Origin: Hyphomicrobiales bacterium
GTDB taxonomy: Bacteria > Pseudomonadota > Alphaproteobacteria > Rhizobiales > Rhizobiaceae
NCBI GenBank assembly: GCA_900470805.1
Contig: UCCA01000001.1
Span: 62,001 to 126,000 of the forward strand
Length of the DNA: 64,000 bases
Reading direction: 5' to 3'
Below, piece by piece: positions 18,402-27,069 of the stretch. Position numbers and translations under genes: made by a program. Each line of letters begins with the position of its first letter. Position 1 is the first letter of the stretch. The notes below the pieces were generated by a model. That model saw nothing but the letters and a program-made list of their open reading frames with translations, was not told where the DNA came from and made no database searches.

Positions 18402-19427
18402 TCAAGAAATCGCGACAGGCTTGGAACGGAGCCGGCTTGCGGTTGCCGGATCGGCACGCCGGCAGAGCTGTGGCGGCAGGCCCTTCATGATCAGTTCGGC
18501 ATCGGCAACGGCCATGGAACCGATTTCATAGAAGGCGTCGCGTGTCCCGCCCGTTCGGTGCGCCGATAGCAAAAGCCCGGGGATCGCACGCACGGCATCG
18601 TCCGGCGATACAGGCTCTTCGGGGAAGACATCCGTCGCAACCTTGATATGGCCCGACGTCACCGCCTCCAGCATCGCAGGGAAATCCACGACGGCGGCGC
18701 GGCTCATCAGCAGGAAGGCGGAGCCGGGCTGCATCAGTGCAAACTCCCGTCGCCCGATAAATCCCTCGTTCTCGCTGGTGACGCTTGCGAAGACGAAGAC
18801 GACGCGGCTTTCGCTGAACGTCTCATCAAGGCTGCTTGGGATGCAGTCGAGACGTTCGATGATCTCGAGAGGCAGCCAGGGGTCGAACACCCGCACCACA
18901 TTCTTGAACGGGCGAATGAGTTCACGTAGCTGTTTTCCGAGATCACCGAAGCCGACGATGCCGACAGGCGCGCCCGCGAAACGGAAGACTCCCTCGTTTC
19001 CGGCAAGTCCGTATTGCTCGGTGCCGGCGCGAAACGCGCGATCGGCGGAGGTGAGGCCGCGCGCCAGATCGAGAGCCATTCCAAGCGCTGCCTCAGCGAC
19101 TGGCGATGCAAAAGCTGATGCCGGGGTGATTACCCAGATGCCGCGCTCTACACAGGCCTGGTAATCGATATTCGGCATGAAGTTGGATTCGACATTGATG
19201 ATCGCCTTGAGCTTCGGCGCCCTGTCCAGTCGCTCCCTCGGCATGTCGGTCTGCCCGAAGATCAGCACGGTGTCGGGAAGCAGTGCCTCGACCTGTTCGT
19301 TTGGCATCTGCCGGTCTTCGCAGACGATCACTTCGCCAAGTCGTTCCAAACGTTGGCGAACATCCGGCTTCATGATCAGGTCGAGCGTTCGTGGCAATGG
19401 GTCTACAAGAACGATATTGCGGCTCAT
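18402..19427 (-). CDS. D-isomer-specific 2-hydroxyacid dehydrogenase
   Basis: NAD(P)-dependent interconversion of a 2-oxo acid and a D-2-hydroxyacid; substrate unknown. Seen: the Rossmann motif GIVGFGDLGKQLRELIRPF near residue 150, the catalytic-domain pieces NVESNFMPNIDY and ASPVAEAALGMALDLARG, and DVFPEEPVSPDDAVRAIPGLLLSAHRTGG, where the usual active-site histidine (SAH) is kept. 341 residues. ATG 19427 is preferred because GGAGGAG stands just upstream. The next gene upstream ends in its own terminator, so this gene has a separate promoter. It is convergent with the small RNA locus, only 30 bases from the RNA terminator. Confidence 0.88.
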   Translation of the reverse strand: MSRNIVLVDPLPRTLDLIMKPDVRQRLERLGEVIVCEDRQMPNEQVEALLPDTVLIFGQTDMPRERLDRAPKLKAIINVESNFMPNIDYQACVERGIWVITPASAFASPVAEAALGMALDLARGLTSADRAFRAGTEQYGLAGNEGVFRFAGAPVGIVGFGDLGKQLRELIRPFKNVVRVFDPWLPLEIIERLDCIPSSLDETFSESRVVFVFASVTSENEGFIGRREFALMQPGSAFLLMSRAAVVDFPAMLEAVTSGHIKVATDVFPEEPVSPDDAVRAIPGLLLSAHRTGGTRDAFYEIGSMAVADAELIMKGLPPQLCRRADPATASRLRSKPVAIS

Positions 19428-19514
19428 GACTCCTCCTTCATTCCTCGCTCGCAAAGGATTATCAGCAAATATCCGCAGTGAAAGAGATTTCTGAGAGGCT
19501 TGCCGTCGAATGAG

Positions 19515-19540
19515 AAAAGGCCGCTGCGGAAACAGCGGCC
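19515..19540 (-). terminator. Intrinsic terminator of the M24 peptidase gene
   Basis: On the minus strand GGCCGCTG, a 6-base loop and CAGCGGCC are followed by TTTT. It lies 24 bases past the peptidase stop codon. Confidence 0.85.
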
Positions 19541-19564
19541 TCGTAGGACGTCCTATCAAAGATA

Positions 19565-20707
19565 CTAGGCGAAAGGCTCGGTGGGGCTCCTGGCCGGCCG
19601 CGTGAACCATTCGGCACCTGCCTCAGTCATGTAGATGTGGTCCTCCAGCCGAATGCCGTAGCGACCCGGGAAGACGATCATAGGCTCGTTGGAGAAGCAC
19701 ATGCCGGCCGCAAGCAGCGTCTGGTTGCCACGCACGATGTAGGGCTCTTCGTGAATTTCGAGGCCAAGGCCATGACCTGCCCGGTGTGGCAGGCCGGGCA
19801 ACGCGTAATCCGGACCAAGTCCATGGCGGGTGAGGGCGGCGCGGGCGGCATCGTCGAGGCTGGAGCAGGTTGCGCCGATCGTCGCGGCGTCGAAAACCGC
19901 CTGCTGCGCTTCGCGTTCGATTGCCCAGGCGCGGGCGAAATCGGCTGTCGGCTCTTCCAGCACATAGGTGCGGGTCAGGTCGGAATGGTAGCCGTCGATG
20001 CGGCAGCCGGTATCGACGAGAATGACGTCGCCGGCGGCGTAGGTCTGTTCTCCGTCGGCACCATGCGGCAGAGACGACGCCTCGCCGAAGGAGACGATGC
20101 AGAAGCTGGAACCATCTGCCGCCCCGAGCGACCGATGCTGCTCGTCGATATAGCGGACCACATCCGATGTCAGTACGCCCGGCTTGATAAAGGCATGCGC
20201 GCGGCGATGCACCTCGAGCGTCAGGTTCATCGCGTATTGAATTATGTCGATTTCGGCCTGAGACTTGCGCAGGCGAATGTCACGGATCAATCGCGCGCCA
20301 TCGACAAGCCGCTCGGCGCCAATGGTGCGGGCAAGCGCATGATAGACGAACAGCGGCAGTGCGTCGTCGAGTGCGACCCGGTCGATGGGCGAGATAAGAG
20401 CCGCTACCTTATCCGCGCTGTTCTCATCCTCTTCCCATGTGACGATGGTGCCGTCGAGCTTCGGCAGGCTGTCGACGCGGCTGCGCTCGAAGCCGGGCAC
20501 GATGTAGAACAGCTCGTCCGCCGTGATCAACGCGCCAACGAGACGCTCGCTCTGGTGCCAGACGAGGCCCGTGAAGTAGCGAAGGCTCTCCGTCGATCCG
20601 AGAAGCGCGGCCTGCAGATCGGCGCCGCGCATGGCTGCGCGCAAGGTGGCAAGGCGCTGGCGACGTTCGGTCTCGGTGATCGGGGCAGGGCGGGCGGTGG
20701 CCGACAT
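19565..20707 (-). CDS. M24-family metallopeptidase (Xaa-Pro peptidase/creatinase type)
   Basis: Pita-bread-fold dinuclear metalloenzyme cleaving Xaa-Pro or related amide bonds. Seen: an N-terminal creatinase-like domain (residues about 10-140) and a catalytic domain with metal ligands in place: VDTGCRIDGYHSDLTRTYV (two Asp), HRAGHGLGLEIHEEP (His), FSNEPMI (Glu) and IRLEDHIY (Glu). ATG 20707 has GAGG 7 bases upstream. Relatives include aminopeptidase P, prolidase, creatinase and ectoine hydrolase DoeA. The XRE-cupin regulator and aminotransferase next door resemble amino-acid or amine catabolic units, so a non-peptide amide substrate is possible. The gene is closed by a strong terminator. Confidence 0.88.
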   Translation of the reverse strand: MSATARPAPITETERRQRLATLRAAMRGADLQAALLGSTESLRYFTGLVWHQSERLVGALITADELFYIVPGFERSRVDSLPKLDGTIVTWEEDENSADKVAALISPIDRVALDDALPLFVYHALARTIGAERLVDGARLIRDIRLRKSQAEIDIIQYAMNLTLEVHRRAHAFIKPGVLTSDVVRYIDEQHRSLGAADGSSFCIVSFGEASSLPHGADGEQTYAAGDVILVDTGCRIDGYHSDLTRTYVLEEPTADFARAWAIEREAQQAVFDAATIGATCSSLDDAARAALTRHGLGPDYALPGLPHRAGHGLGLEIHEEPYIVRGNQTLLAAGMCFSNEPMIVFPGRYGIRLEDHIYMTEAGAEWFTRPARSPTEPFA

Positions 20708-20883
20708 GATGTTTCCTCTTGGCATGAAATTTCGATCTGCCCGGGCATCGATCGCGATCGTATCGTGGTCGAGCGACGGGCTGGACGAGCGCAGCTAGTC
20801 CTCTTGCCGCAGTCGAGTCAACTGTATGAAAGACAGGGGCACAGACGCGGGCGCCAATCGGATTTGCGGGTGGATGGCCTGCA

Positions 20884-21432
20884 TCAGAAGGTGGGCGGCG
20901 TGCAGGCGCTGATCAGTTCGCACGGCACCGGTCCGACGCAGCGAAAGCGATGGGGCCGCCTGCTCTCGAAATAATAGGCATCGCCTGGTCCGAGAATGCG
21001 ACGCTCGTCATCCACGGTCACTTCGAGCCGACCCGACAATACGATACCGCCTTCCTCGCCATCGTGTACGAGCGGCACCTTCCCGGTGTCGGCGCCGGGC
21101 TGGTAGCATTCTTTCAGAATTTGCAGCTGGCGGCCAAACAGGCTTTCACCGATCTGTCGATAGGAGATCGGGCCCTTGCCGATCTCGACCAATTCGCCGG
21201 CCGCGTAGAATGGCTTGCGGGATTTCTGCGGCTCAAAGGCGAAGAACTCCGCAAGCCCGATCGGAATGCCGTCCAAAATGCGCTTCAGCGCCCCCACGGA
21301 TGGGTTGGAGGAATTTGACTCGATCAATGATATGGTGGAGTTTGTCACGCCTGCGCGCTTGGCGAGTTCGCGCTGAGAAAGGTTGTTCAGCAGGCGCAGA
21401 TGGCGAAGGCGTTGGCCGATGTCGACGGACAT
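20884..21432 (-). CDS. XRE-cupin transcriptional regulator (PuuR-like)
   Basis: DNA-binding regulator that senses a small ligand. Seen: helix-turn-helix IGQRLRHLRLLNNLSQRELAKRAGVTNSTISLIESN at residues 5-40, then a C-terminal cupin (HDGEEGGIVLSGRLEVTVDDERRILGPGDAYYFESRRPHRFRCVG, about residues 120-170). The 182-residue size and domain order are those of PuuR, the putrescine-utilisation repressor. It is divergent from an aminotransferase gene with 150 bases between the starts and upstream of the peptidase on the same strand, so it probably controls both. Confidence 0.88.
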   Translation of the reverse strand: MSVDIGQRLRHLRLLNNLSQRELAKRAGVTNSTISLIESNSSNPSVGALKRILDGIPIGLAEFFAFEPQKSRKPFYAAGELVEIGKGPISYRQIGESLFGRQLQILKECYQPGADTGKVPLVHDGEEGGIVLSGRLEVTVDDERRILGPGDAYYFESRRPHRFRCVGPVPCELISACTPPTF

Positions 21433-21582
21433 GGTGTTTCCCGATGTTCAGATTGTTCGAAATATAGCAACTCGACCGCATCGTGGCCAACAATTTCAAC
21501 GGCTTGAAAATATCCAGAAAAGGACTTGTTCGGCAATCTCAAATGGCCGATGCAGGTATCATCGCCACTTCGGAGAAACAGC

Positions 21583-22917
21583 ATGGATCAGATCAGCAAA
21601 GCCAACAGCCCTTCGCTCGACAATTTCTGGATGCCGTTCACGGCCAATCGGCAATTCAAGGCCAAGCCCAGATTGCTGGCGGCCGCGGAAGGCATGTATT
21701 ACACCGATGTGGACGGCAAACAGGTGCTGGACGGGACTGCTGGTCTCTGGTGCGTCAACGCCGGACATGGCCGCAAGCGCATCGCCGAAGCGGTCGAGCG
21801 TCAGCTGCGGACCATGGATTTCGCGCCGACCTTCCAGATGGGCCACCCCGTCGCTTTCGATTTTGCCGAAAAGCTCGCCAAGATCGCGCCCGGCGGCGTT
21901 GCGGCGCAGCTTGATCGCGTGTTCTTCACTGGCTCCGGATCGGAATCGGTCGATACCGCGCTGAAGATCGCCATCGCCTATCAGCGTGCCATCGGGCAGG
22001 GCACCCGCACGCGTATCATCGGCCGTGAAAAGGGTTATCACGGCGTTGGCTTCGGCGGCATCTCCGTCGGCGGTCTCGTCAACAATCGCCGCGTCTTTCC
22101 GCAGATACCGGCCGATCACATGCGCCATACGCTGGATGTGGAACGCAATGCCTTCACCAAGGGGCTGCCGCAGCACGGCGCCGAACTTGCCGATGACCTC
22201 GAGCGGCTGGTTGGGCTGCACGGCGCGGAGACGATCGCCGCCGTTATCGTCGAGCCGATGTCCGGTTCTGCCGGCGTCATCCTGCCGCCGAAGGGCTATC
22301 TCGAGCGCTTGCGCGCCATCGCCGACAAGCATGGCATCCTGCTGATCTTCGACGAAGTCATCACCGGCTTCGGCCGTCTCGGCACCCCGTTCGCCACCGA
22401 TTACTTCGGGGTCGTTCCCGATCTGGTGACGACGGCGAAGGGTCTGACCAACGGTGCCATCCCGATGGGCGCCGTGTTCGCAAGCCGGAAGATCTACGAC
22501 GCGATGATGACCGGCCCGGAAAACCAGATCGAGCTGTTCCACGGCTACACCTATTCCGGCCACCCGGTCGCCAGCGCCGCCGGCATTGCGACACTTGAGA
22601 TCTACGAGGAAGAAGGTCTGCTGACCCGTGGCGCAGGACTGGCGGACACCTGGCAGGATGCGTTGCACTCGCTGAAGGGTCTTCCAAATGTGCTCGACAT
22701 CCGCACGCTTGGGCTCGTCGGCGCCATCGAACTCGCCCCACGCGAAGGTGCAGCCGGTACGCGCGCCTATGACGTTTTCGTCGATTGCTTCGACAAGGGC
22801 CTGCTGGTGCGCGTGACCGGCGATATCATCGCTCTGTCGCCACCGCTGATTATCGAGAAGGAACAGATCGCGACGATCGTCTCGATCATCGGCGACGCGC
22901 TGAAGCGCGCGCGCTAA
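21583..22917 (+). CDS. Class III omega-amino acid:pyruvate-type aminotransferase
   Basis: PLP enzyme moving an omega- or alpha-amino group from an amine or amino acid to pyruvate or a similar acceptor. Seen: MDQISKANSPSLDNFWMPFTANRQFKAKPRLL at the N-terminus, [46 protein letters not shown] with the PLP-binding Asp, and TTAKGLTNGAIPMGAV with the Schiff-base Lys. This is close to beta-alanine:pyruvate aminotransferases. ATG 21583 has GGAGA 7 bases upstream; it gives 444 residues. It is under the divergent XRE-cupin promoter and followed by a strong hairpin. Confidence 0.9.
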   Translation: MDQISKANSPSLDNFWMPFTANRQFKAKPRLLAAAEGMYYTDVDGKQVLDGTAGLWCVNAGHGRKRIAEAVERQLRTMDFAPTFQMGHPVAFDFAEKLAKIAPGGVAAQLDRVFFTGSGSESVDTALKIAIAYQRAIGQGTRTRIIGREKGYHGVGFGGISVGGLVNNRRVFPQIPADHMRHTLDVERNAFTKGLPQHGAELADDLERLVGLHGAETIAAVIVEPMSGSAGVILPPKGYLERLRAIADKHGILLIFDEVITGFGRLGTPFATDYFGVVPDLVTTAKGLTNGAIPMGAVFASRKIYDAMMTGPENQIELFHGYTYSGHPVASAAGIATLEIYEEEGLLTRGAGLADTWQDALHSLKGLPNVLDIRTLGLVGAIELAPREGAAGTRAYDVFVDCFDKGLLVRVTGDIIALSPPLIIEKEQIATIVSIIGDALKRAR

Positions 22918-22922
22918 GACAT

Positions 22923-22956
22923 TGTCCCGGGCCTCGCATGATCGAGGCCCGGGACA
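22923..22956. terminator. Strong hairpin between convergent aminotransferase and oxidoreductase genes
   Basis: A 14-base perfect stem (TGTCCCGGGCCTCG and its complement) with a 6-base loop. It lacks a proper T-run on either side, so it may act as a 3'-end stabiliser or a weak two-way terminator. Confidence 0.6.
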
Positions 22957-23020
22957 TACTATTTGATATCTTCTTCAAACTAAAACTGACGCGCCAGCAC
23001 CGGTCGATGCGACCGGCCCA

Positions 23021-25315
23021 TCAGGCCTGCGCACCCTTGATGACCACGGGCACGCCTTTGTAAGCCGGCGTGCCGGAGAGACGGTCATAGTCGGACAGCG
23101 CGATCAGTGCATTCATCTCAGGATAATAGCCGGCAACCGATCCCCGTGGAATGTTGTATTCGACGGCCAGCAGACCACGCGCCGCGCGCAGGCGTCCGCC
23201 GGAGGTTGGCAGGGATTCGACGTCGATGATCGCACCGTCCACCAGGCCGCGCTTTGCGAGATCGTCCTTGTTCATGAAGATTACGTCCCGCCGACCGAAC
23301 ACGCCGCGATAGCGGTCGTCGAGGCCATAGATCGTTGTGTTGTACTGGTCGTGGCTGCGCAGTGTGGTGAGAACGAGTGCGTCGGGGTTCTTCATCAGCG
23401 GATCCTCGTCGAGACCGCGGGCAACGAGGAAGGTCGCCTTGCCGCTCTCCGTCTTCCAGCGTCGATCGGAAGCCGCCACGTCAAGACGAAAGCCGCCGCG
23501 AACCCGCACACGCTTATTGAAGTCCTTGAAATCGGGAAACACGATCTCGATCTTGTCGCGGATAAGATCGTAGTCGGCGACCATGCCGTCCCAGTCGATC
23601 CCGTAGCGATCTCCCAACGTCGCCTTGGCGATGCCGGCGACGATTGCCGGCTCGGATTTCAGCATCTCGCTCGGCGGATTGAGGAAGCCGCGCGAGGCGT
23701 GCACCATCGACATGGAGTCCTCGACCGTCACGGATTGCGGGCCTGTCGCCTGCGTGTCGAGATCGGTTCGGCCAAAGCAGGGCAGCACGATCGACGTCTT
23801 GGCAATCAGCAGATGCGAGCGATTGAGCTTGGTTGCGATGTGAACGGCAAGGTCAAGCTTGCGCATGGCGGGGAATGTGATGTCGGGATCGGACATGGCA
23901 ACGGCCAGATTGCCGCCAAGACAGATCAGCGCCTTCGACGTGCCGTCGTTCATGGCCTCGATCGATTCGACGGCATTGTGGCCTTTCAGATCGGTCGGGC
24001 GGAATCCGAACGCCTTCTCCATGCCGTCGATAAGCGCCTTGTTCGGGATTTCGGTGATGCCGACCGTTCTGTCGCCCTGAACATTGGAATGGCCGCGCAG
24101 CGGACAGATGCCGGCGCCGGGACGGCCGATGTTTCCGCGCAGCATCAAAAGGTTGGCAAGCTGCTGAACATTGCCGGTGCCGTTGCTGTGCTGGGTGATG
24201 CCCATCCCGTAGCACAGGATGACGTTCTTCGCCTTCACATACACATCCGCAGCGCTCTTCAGCGCGGCTCTGGTCAGGCCGGAAACGGCAATGATGCTGT
24301 CCCAGCTCGTCTTGTCGATATCCTCCCGCAGCGCCTCCAGCCCGATCGTGTGTTCCCTTATGAAATCGCGATCGAGAACGCCGGCGCCGCCGGATGCAAG
24401 ATCGGCCTCGTCGATCTCGAAGACGCTTTTCATCAGGCCCTTGAGGGCGGCGAGATCGCCGCCGGTGCGGACCTGATGATAGGCCGAGGCGATCGGCGTC
24501 GATGACATGGTCACCATTTCGATCGGGTCCTGCGGCGAGGCGAATTTCTCCAGCGCTCGCTCCTTCAGGGGATTGAAGACGATGATCGGCACGCCACGTC
24601 GCGACGCTTCATGCAGGGTCGACATCATCCGCGGATGGTTGGTACCGGGATTGTGGCCGAAGCTGAAGATCGCGTCGGTCAGTTCGAAGTCGTCGAGCGT
24701 GACCGTGCCCTTGCCGACACCGATCGACTTCGGCAGCCCGACGCTGGTTGCCTCGTGACACATGTTGGAACAGTCGGGGAAATTGTTGGTGCCGTAGGCC
24801 CGCACCAGCAGCTGGTAGAGGAAGGCTGCCTCGTTCGAGGCACGGCCGGATGTGTAGAATTCGGCCTGGTGCGGATCGTCCAGCAGGTTCAGCTCGGCGC
24901 CGATGCGGGCGAAGGCGGCGTCCCAAGCGATGACCTCGTAGCGGTCGGTATCGGCGTTGTAGATCATCGGGTGCGTCAGGCGACCCTGATCCTCGAGATT
25001 GTGATCGGTCCAGTCCCACAGCTCGGACACCGTGTGCTGCGCGAAGAAGTCTGGATCGACGCGCTTGGCGGTCGATTCCCACGTGATCGCCTTCGCGCCG
25101 TTCTCGCAGAATTCGAACGACGAGGTGTGCTTGGGGTCGGGCCAGGCGCAGCCGGGACAGTCGAAGCCTTCCGGCTGGTTGGCCTTCAGAAGCGTGGTCG
25201 TGCCTTGCGCGACAATCTGCTGATGGCTGAGTGTCTTTGCGACGGCGCGCAACGCGCCCCACCCGCCAGCCGGTGCAGTGTAGCTCTCGATCCCCTCGGG
25301 GCGCTTCTTTGCCAT
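23021..25315 (-). CDS. FdhF/YdeP-family molybdopterin oxidoreductase
   Basis: Large molybdopterin-dependent oxidoreductase of the formate dehydrogenase/YdeP branch; physiological substrate unknown, E. coli YdeP being tied to acid resistance. Seen: N-terminal FDCPGCAWPDP...FEFCENG with cysteines that may hold an Fe-S cluster, FYTSGRASNEAAFLYQLLVRAYGTNNFPDCSNMCHEATS, GHNPGTNHPRMMSTLHEA, GMGITQHSNGTGNVQQLANLLMLRGNIGRPGAGICPLRGHSNVQGDRT, and a C-terminal molydopterin dinucleotide-binding part with LTTLRSHDQYNTTIYG. About 764 residues, usual for YdeP. ATG 25315 is preferred, with AAGGA 7 bases upstream. No fdhD or redox partner is seen nearby. Confidence 0.9.
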   Translation of the reverse strand: MAKKRPEGIESYTAPAGGWGALRAVAKTLSHQQIVAQGTTTLLKANQPEGFDCPGCAWPDPKHTSSFEFCENGAKAITWESTAKRVDPDFFAQHTVSELWDWTDHNLEDQGRLTHPMIYNADTDRYEVIAWDAAFARIGAELNLLDDPHQAEFYTSGRASNEAAFLYQLLVRAYGTNNFPDCSNMCHEATSVGLPKSIGVGKGTVTLDDFELTDAIFSFGHNPGTNHPRMMSTLHEASRRGVPIIVFNPLKERALEKFASPQDPIEMVTMSSTPIASAYHQVRTGGDLAALKGLMKSVFEIDEADLASGGAGVLDRDFIREHTIGLEALREDIDKTSWDSIIAVSGLTRAALKSAADVYVKAKNVILCYGMGITQHSNGTGNVQQLANLLMLRGNIGRPGAGICPLRGHSNVQGDRTVGITEIPNKALIDGMEKAFGFRPTDLKGHNAVESIEAMNDGTSKALICLGGNLAVAMSDPDITFPAMRKLDLAVHIATKLNRSHLLIAKTSIVLPCFGRTDLDTQATGPQSVTVEDSMSMVHASRGFLNPPSEMLKSEPAIVAGIAKATLGDRYGIDWDGMVADYDLIRDKIEIVFPDFKDFNKRVRVRGGFRLDVAASDRRWKTESGKATFLVARGLDEDPLMKNPDALVLTTLRSHDQYNTTIYGLDDRYRGVFGRRDVIFMNKDDLAKRGLVDGAIIDVESLPTSGGRLRAARGLLAVEYNIPRGSVAGYYPEMNALIALSDYDRLSGTPAYKGVPVVIKGAQA

Positions 25316-25417
25316 AACCATTTCCTTCACGTGATGAGGCGGACAGCCGTTTCAGTGCGCACGTCGCTTACCATGGAAGCATAGGGTGCGCGCGCGGCAT
25401 TGCGAGTGGGTCAGCGA

Positions 25418-25651
25418 CTAGTCTGCCGCCTTCATGGCCGCCCGCAGGCAATCGTTGATGCGCTCCTGCCAACCGGGGCCTTCTTCCTGGAAATAAGCCA
25501 GCACATCGGCATCGATACGGATGGACACCGTTTCCTTAGTGTTGGGAATGGCCGGCCGCTCCAGCGCGGGTGCCGCAACCTTCTTCGCAGGCTTGAACAG
25601 GGCTTCCGCCGCATCCATCGCATTGATCGGACGGCGTGGTGTCGTGGCCAT
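25418..25651 (-). CDS. BrnA-like antitoxin-family protein without a toxin neighbour
   Basis: 77 residues whose C-terminal half (KETVSIRIDADVLAYFQEEGPGWQERINDCLRAAM) matches the BrnA-type ribbon-helix-helix antitoxin fold, in which the protein neutralises the BrnT RNase and represses its own operon. The usual brnT gene should sit immediately upstream; instead there are about 200 bases with no full-length toxin frame. It may be a solitary regulator. The ribosome binding site AGAAGGAA is 7-8 bases from the ATG. Confidence 0.75.
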   Translation of the reverse strand: MATTPRRPINAMDAAEALFKPAKKVAAPALERPAIPNTKETVSIRIDADVLAYFQEEGPGWQERINDCLRAAMKAAD

Positions 25652-25731
25652 GCTTGAATTTCCTTCTTCCTGTCAAGAACACGATCACCGGCCATGGTCG
25701 TGGCGGCGGATGTCATGTTGCTGTCGAAGAC

Positions 25732-25800
25732 TTATCCGCAGATTTCACGCCAGATCAAGTCAGTCTTGGCACGAGATGGGCGTCGCACTTCGTAAGTCAT
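25732..25800 (-). pseudogene. Possible toxin remnant upstream of the BrnA-like gene
   Basis: A 22-codon frame MTYEVRRPSRAKTDLIWREICG resembles the first residues of RelE/ParE-type toxins and stops early. Too short to be sure; it could be the stump of a lost toxin gene or chance. Confidence 0.25.
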
Positions 25801-25857
25801 GACGAACGTGACGAGTCCGCGGTGTTGGCACACGCCAAGAGGCTCGGCCGCGAAGGT

Positions 25858-27027
25858 TTACGTTTCGCCGGTCTGTTCCGCAGCGGCACCTTTTTCCAGC
25901 TCGGCAAGAATCTCTTCGTTGTGCTCCCCAAGACGCGGTGACCGTCGCGACAGGGTGAGTTCGGCGCCTGAGAAGGCGAGCGGTGTGCGGATGCCAGGGA
26001 CACCATCCACCTCGATCTGCATGCCGCGCGAGGTGAACTGCGCATCGGCGAAGAGCTCCGCCACACTGTTGATCGGCCCCGCGGGAACACCGATCCGTTC
26101 GAGTTCAGCCAGAAGATCATCCTTGGACCATTGCTGTGTGCGCGCTTCGATCAGCGCGGTGAGCGAATCCCGGTTGGCCACGCGGACACCATTGGTGACA
26201 AAACGCGGATCCAGTGCGAGTTCAGCAAGATCGAGCGCCGCAACGAGCCGGGCAAACTGGCTGTCGTTGCCGCAGGCAATGATGATGTGACCGTCAGCGA
26301 CCCTGACTGCCTGGTAGGGCGCGATATTGGGATGGGTATTGCCAAGGCGCCTCGGTGCGACGCCGGTTGCAAGATAGTTCATCGCCTGATTGGCAAGAAC
26401 GCCGCCCATGCAGTCGAGCAGGGCGAGGTCGATCTGCTGCCCCTTGCCGGTGCGTTCTCTTTGAATAAGGGCGGACTGAATGCCGACGACGCCGTAGAGG
26501 CCGGTAAAGATATCCGCGAAGGCTACGCCGATCTTTTGCGGCGGGCCATCCGGCTCGCCGGTCAGGTCCATGATGCCGGACATTCCCTGGATCATGAAGT
26601 CGTAACCCGCGCGCTGAGCATGGGGACCGGTCTGGCCGAAGCCGGTGACGGAGCAGTAGATCAGGCGGGGATTGAGAGCGGTAAGGCTGGCATAGTCCAG
26701 CCCGTATTTCTTCAACCCACCGACCTTGAAATTCTCGATCAGAACGTCTGCCGAGCGGACAAGCGCCCGGACCGTCTTCTGGCCTTCCGGTGTCGCCAGA
26801 TCGAGCGTCACGCTGCGCTTTCCGCGGTTACAGGCATGGAAGTACGCCGCCCATTGCTCCTCGCCATCGTCGATGTAGGGTGGTCCCCACCGCCGTGTAT
26901 CGTCGCCTTCAGGGCTCTCGATCTTGATGACATCCGCGCCGAGGTCTGCCAGCGTCTGGCCTATCCATGGGCCGGCGAGAATGCGGGCAAGCTCGATCAC
27001 GCGGACGCCCTCAAGTGGTGCTGACAT
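25858..27027 (-). CDS. Family III (CaiB/BaiF) CoA-transferase
   Basis: Moves CoA between acyl-CoAs and free acids. Seen: PLEGVRVIELARILAGPWIGQTLADLGADVIKIESPEGDDTRRWGPP, RGKRSVTLDLATPEGQKTVRALVRSADVLIENFKVGGLKKYGLDY with the catalytic-site Asp/Glu region, and CSVTGFGQTGPHAQRAGYDFMIQGMSGIMDLTGEPDGPPQKIGVAFADI. About 389 residues. ATG 27027 and ATG 27030 are both possible, with GGAG 5-8 bases upstream. It lies 42 bases downstream of the glutaryl-CoA dehydrogenase gene. The mammalian succinyl-CoA:glutarate CoA-transferase (SUGCT) belongs to this family, so glutarate activation is the likely role by context. Confidence 0.9.
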   Translation of the reverse strand: MSAPLEGVRVIELARILAGPWIGQTLADLGADVIKIESPEGDDTRRWGPPYIDDGEEQWAAYFHACNRGKRSVTLDLATPEGQKTVRALVRSADVLIENFKVGGLKKYGLDYASLTALNPRLIYCSVTGFGQTGPHAQRAGYDFMIQGMSGIMDLTGEPDGPPQKIGVAFADIFTGLYGVVGIQSALIQRERTGKGQQIDLALLDCMGGVLANQAMNYLATGVAPRRLGNTHPNIAPYQAVRVADGHIIIACGNDSQFARLVAALDLAELALDPRFVTNGVRVANRDSLTALIEARTQQWSKDDLLAELERIGVPAGPINSVAELFADAQFTSRGMQIEVDGVPGIRTPLAFSGAELTLSRRSPRLGEHNEEILAELEKGAAAEQTGET

Positions 27028-27069
27028 CATCCGCACTCCGGTTGCGAAAACACGTTCTGCTTCCTGCGA

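Noticed and set aside
23351..24505. Long plus-strand frame opposite the YdeP-like oxidoreductase
   Set aside because: It is a mirror of a GC-rich gene: no family features and no ribosome binding site. Similar mirrors opposite the M24 peptidase, rhaT, AphA and the chemoreceptor were rejected for the same reason.
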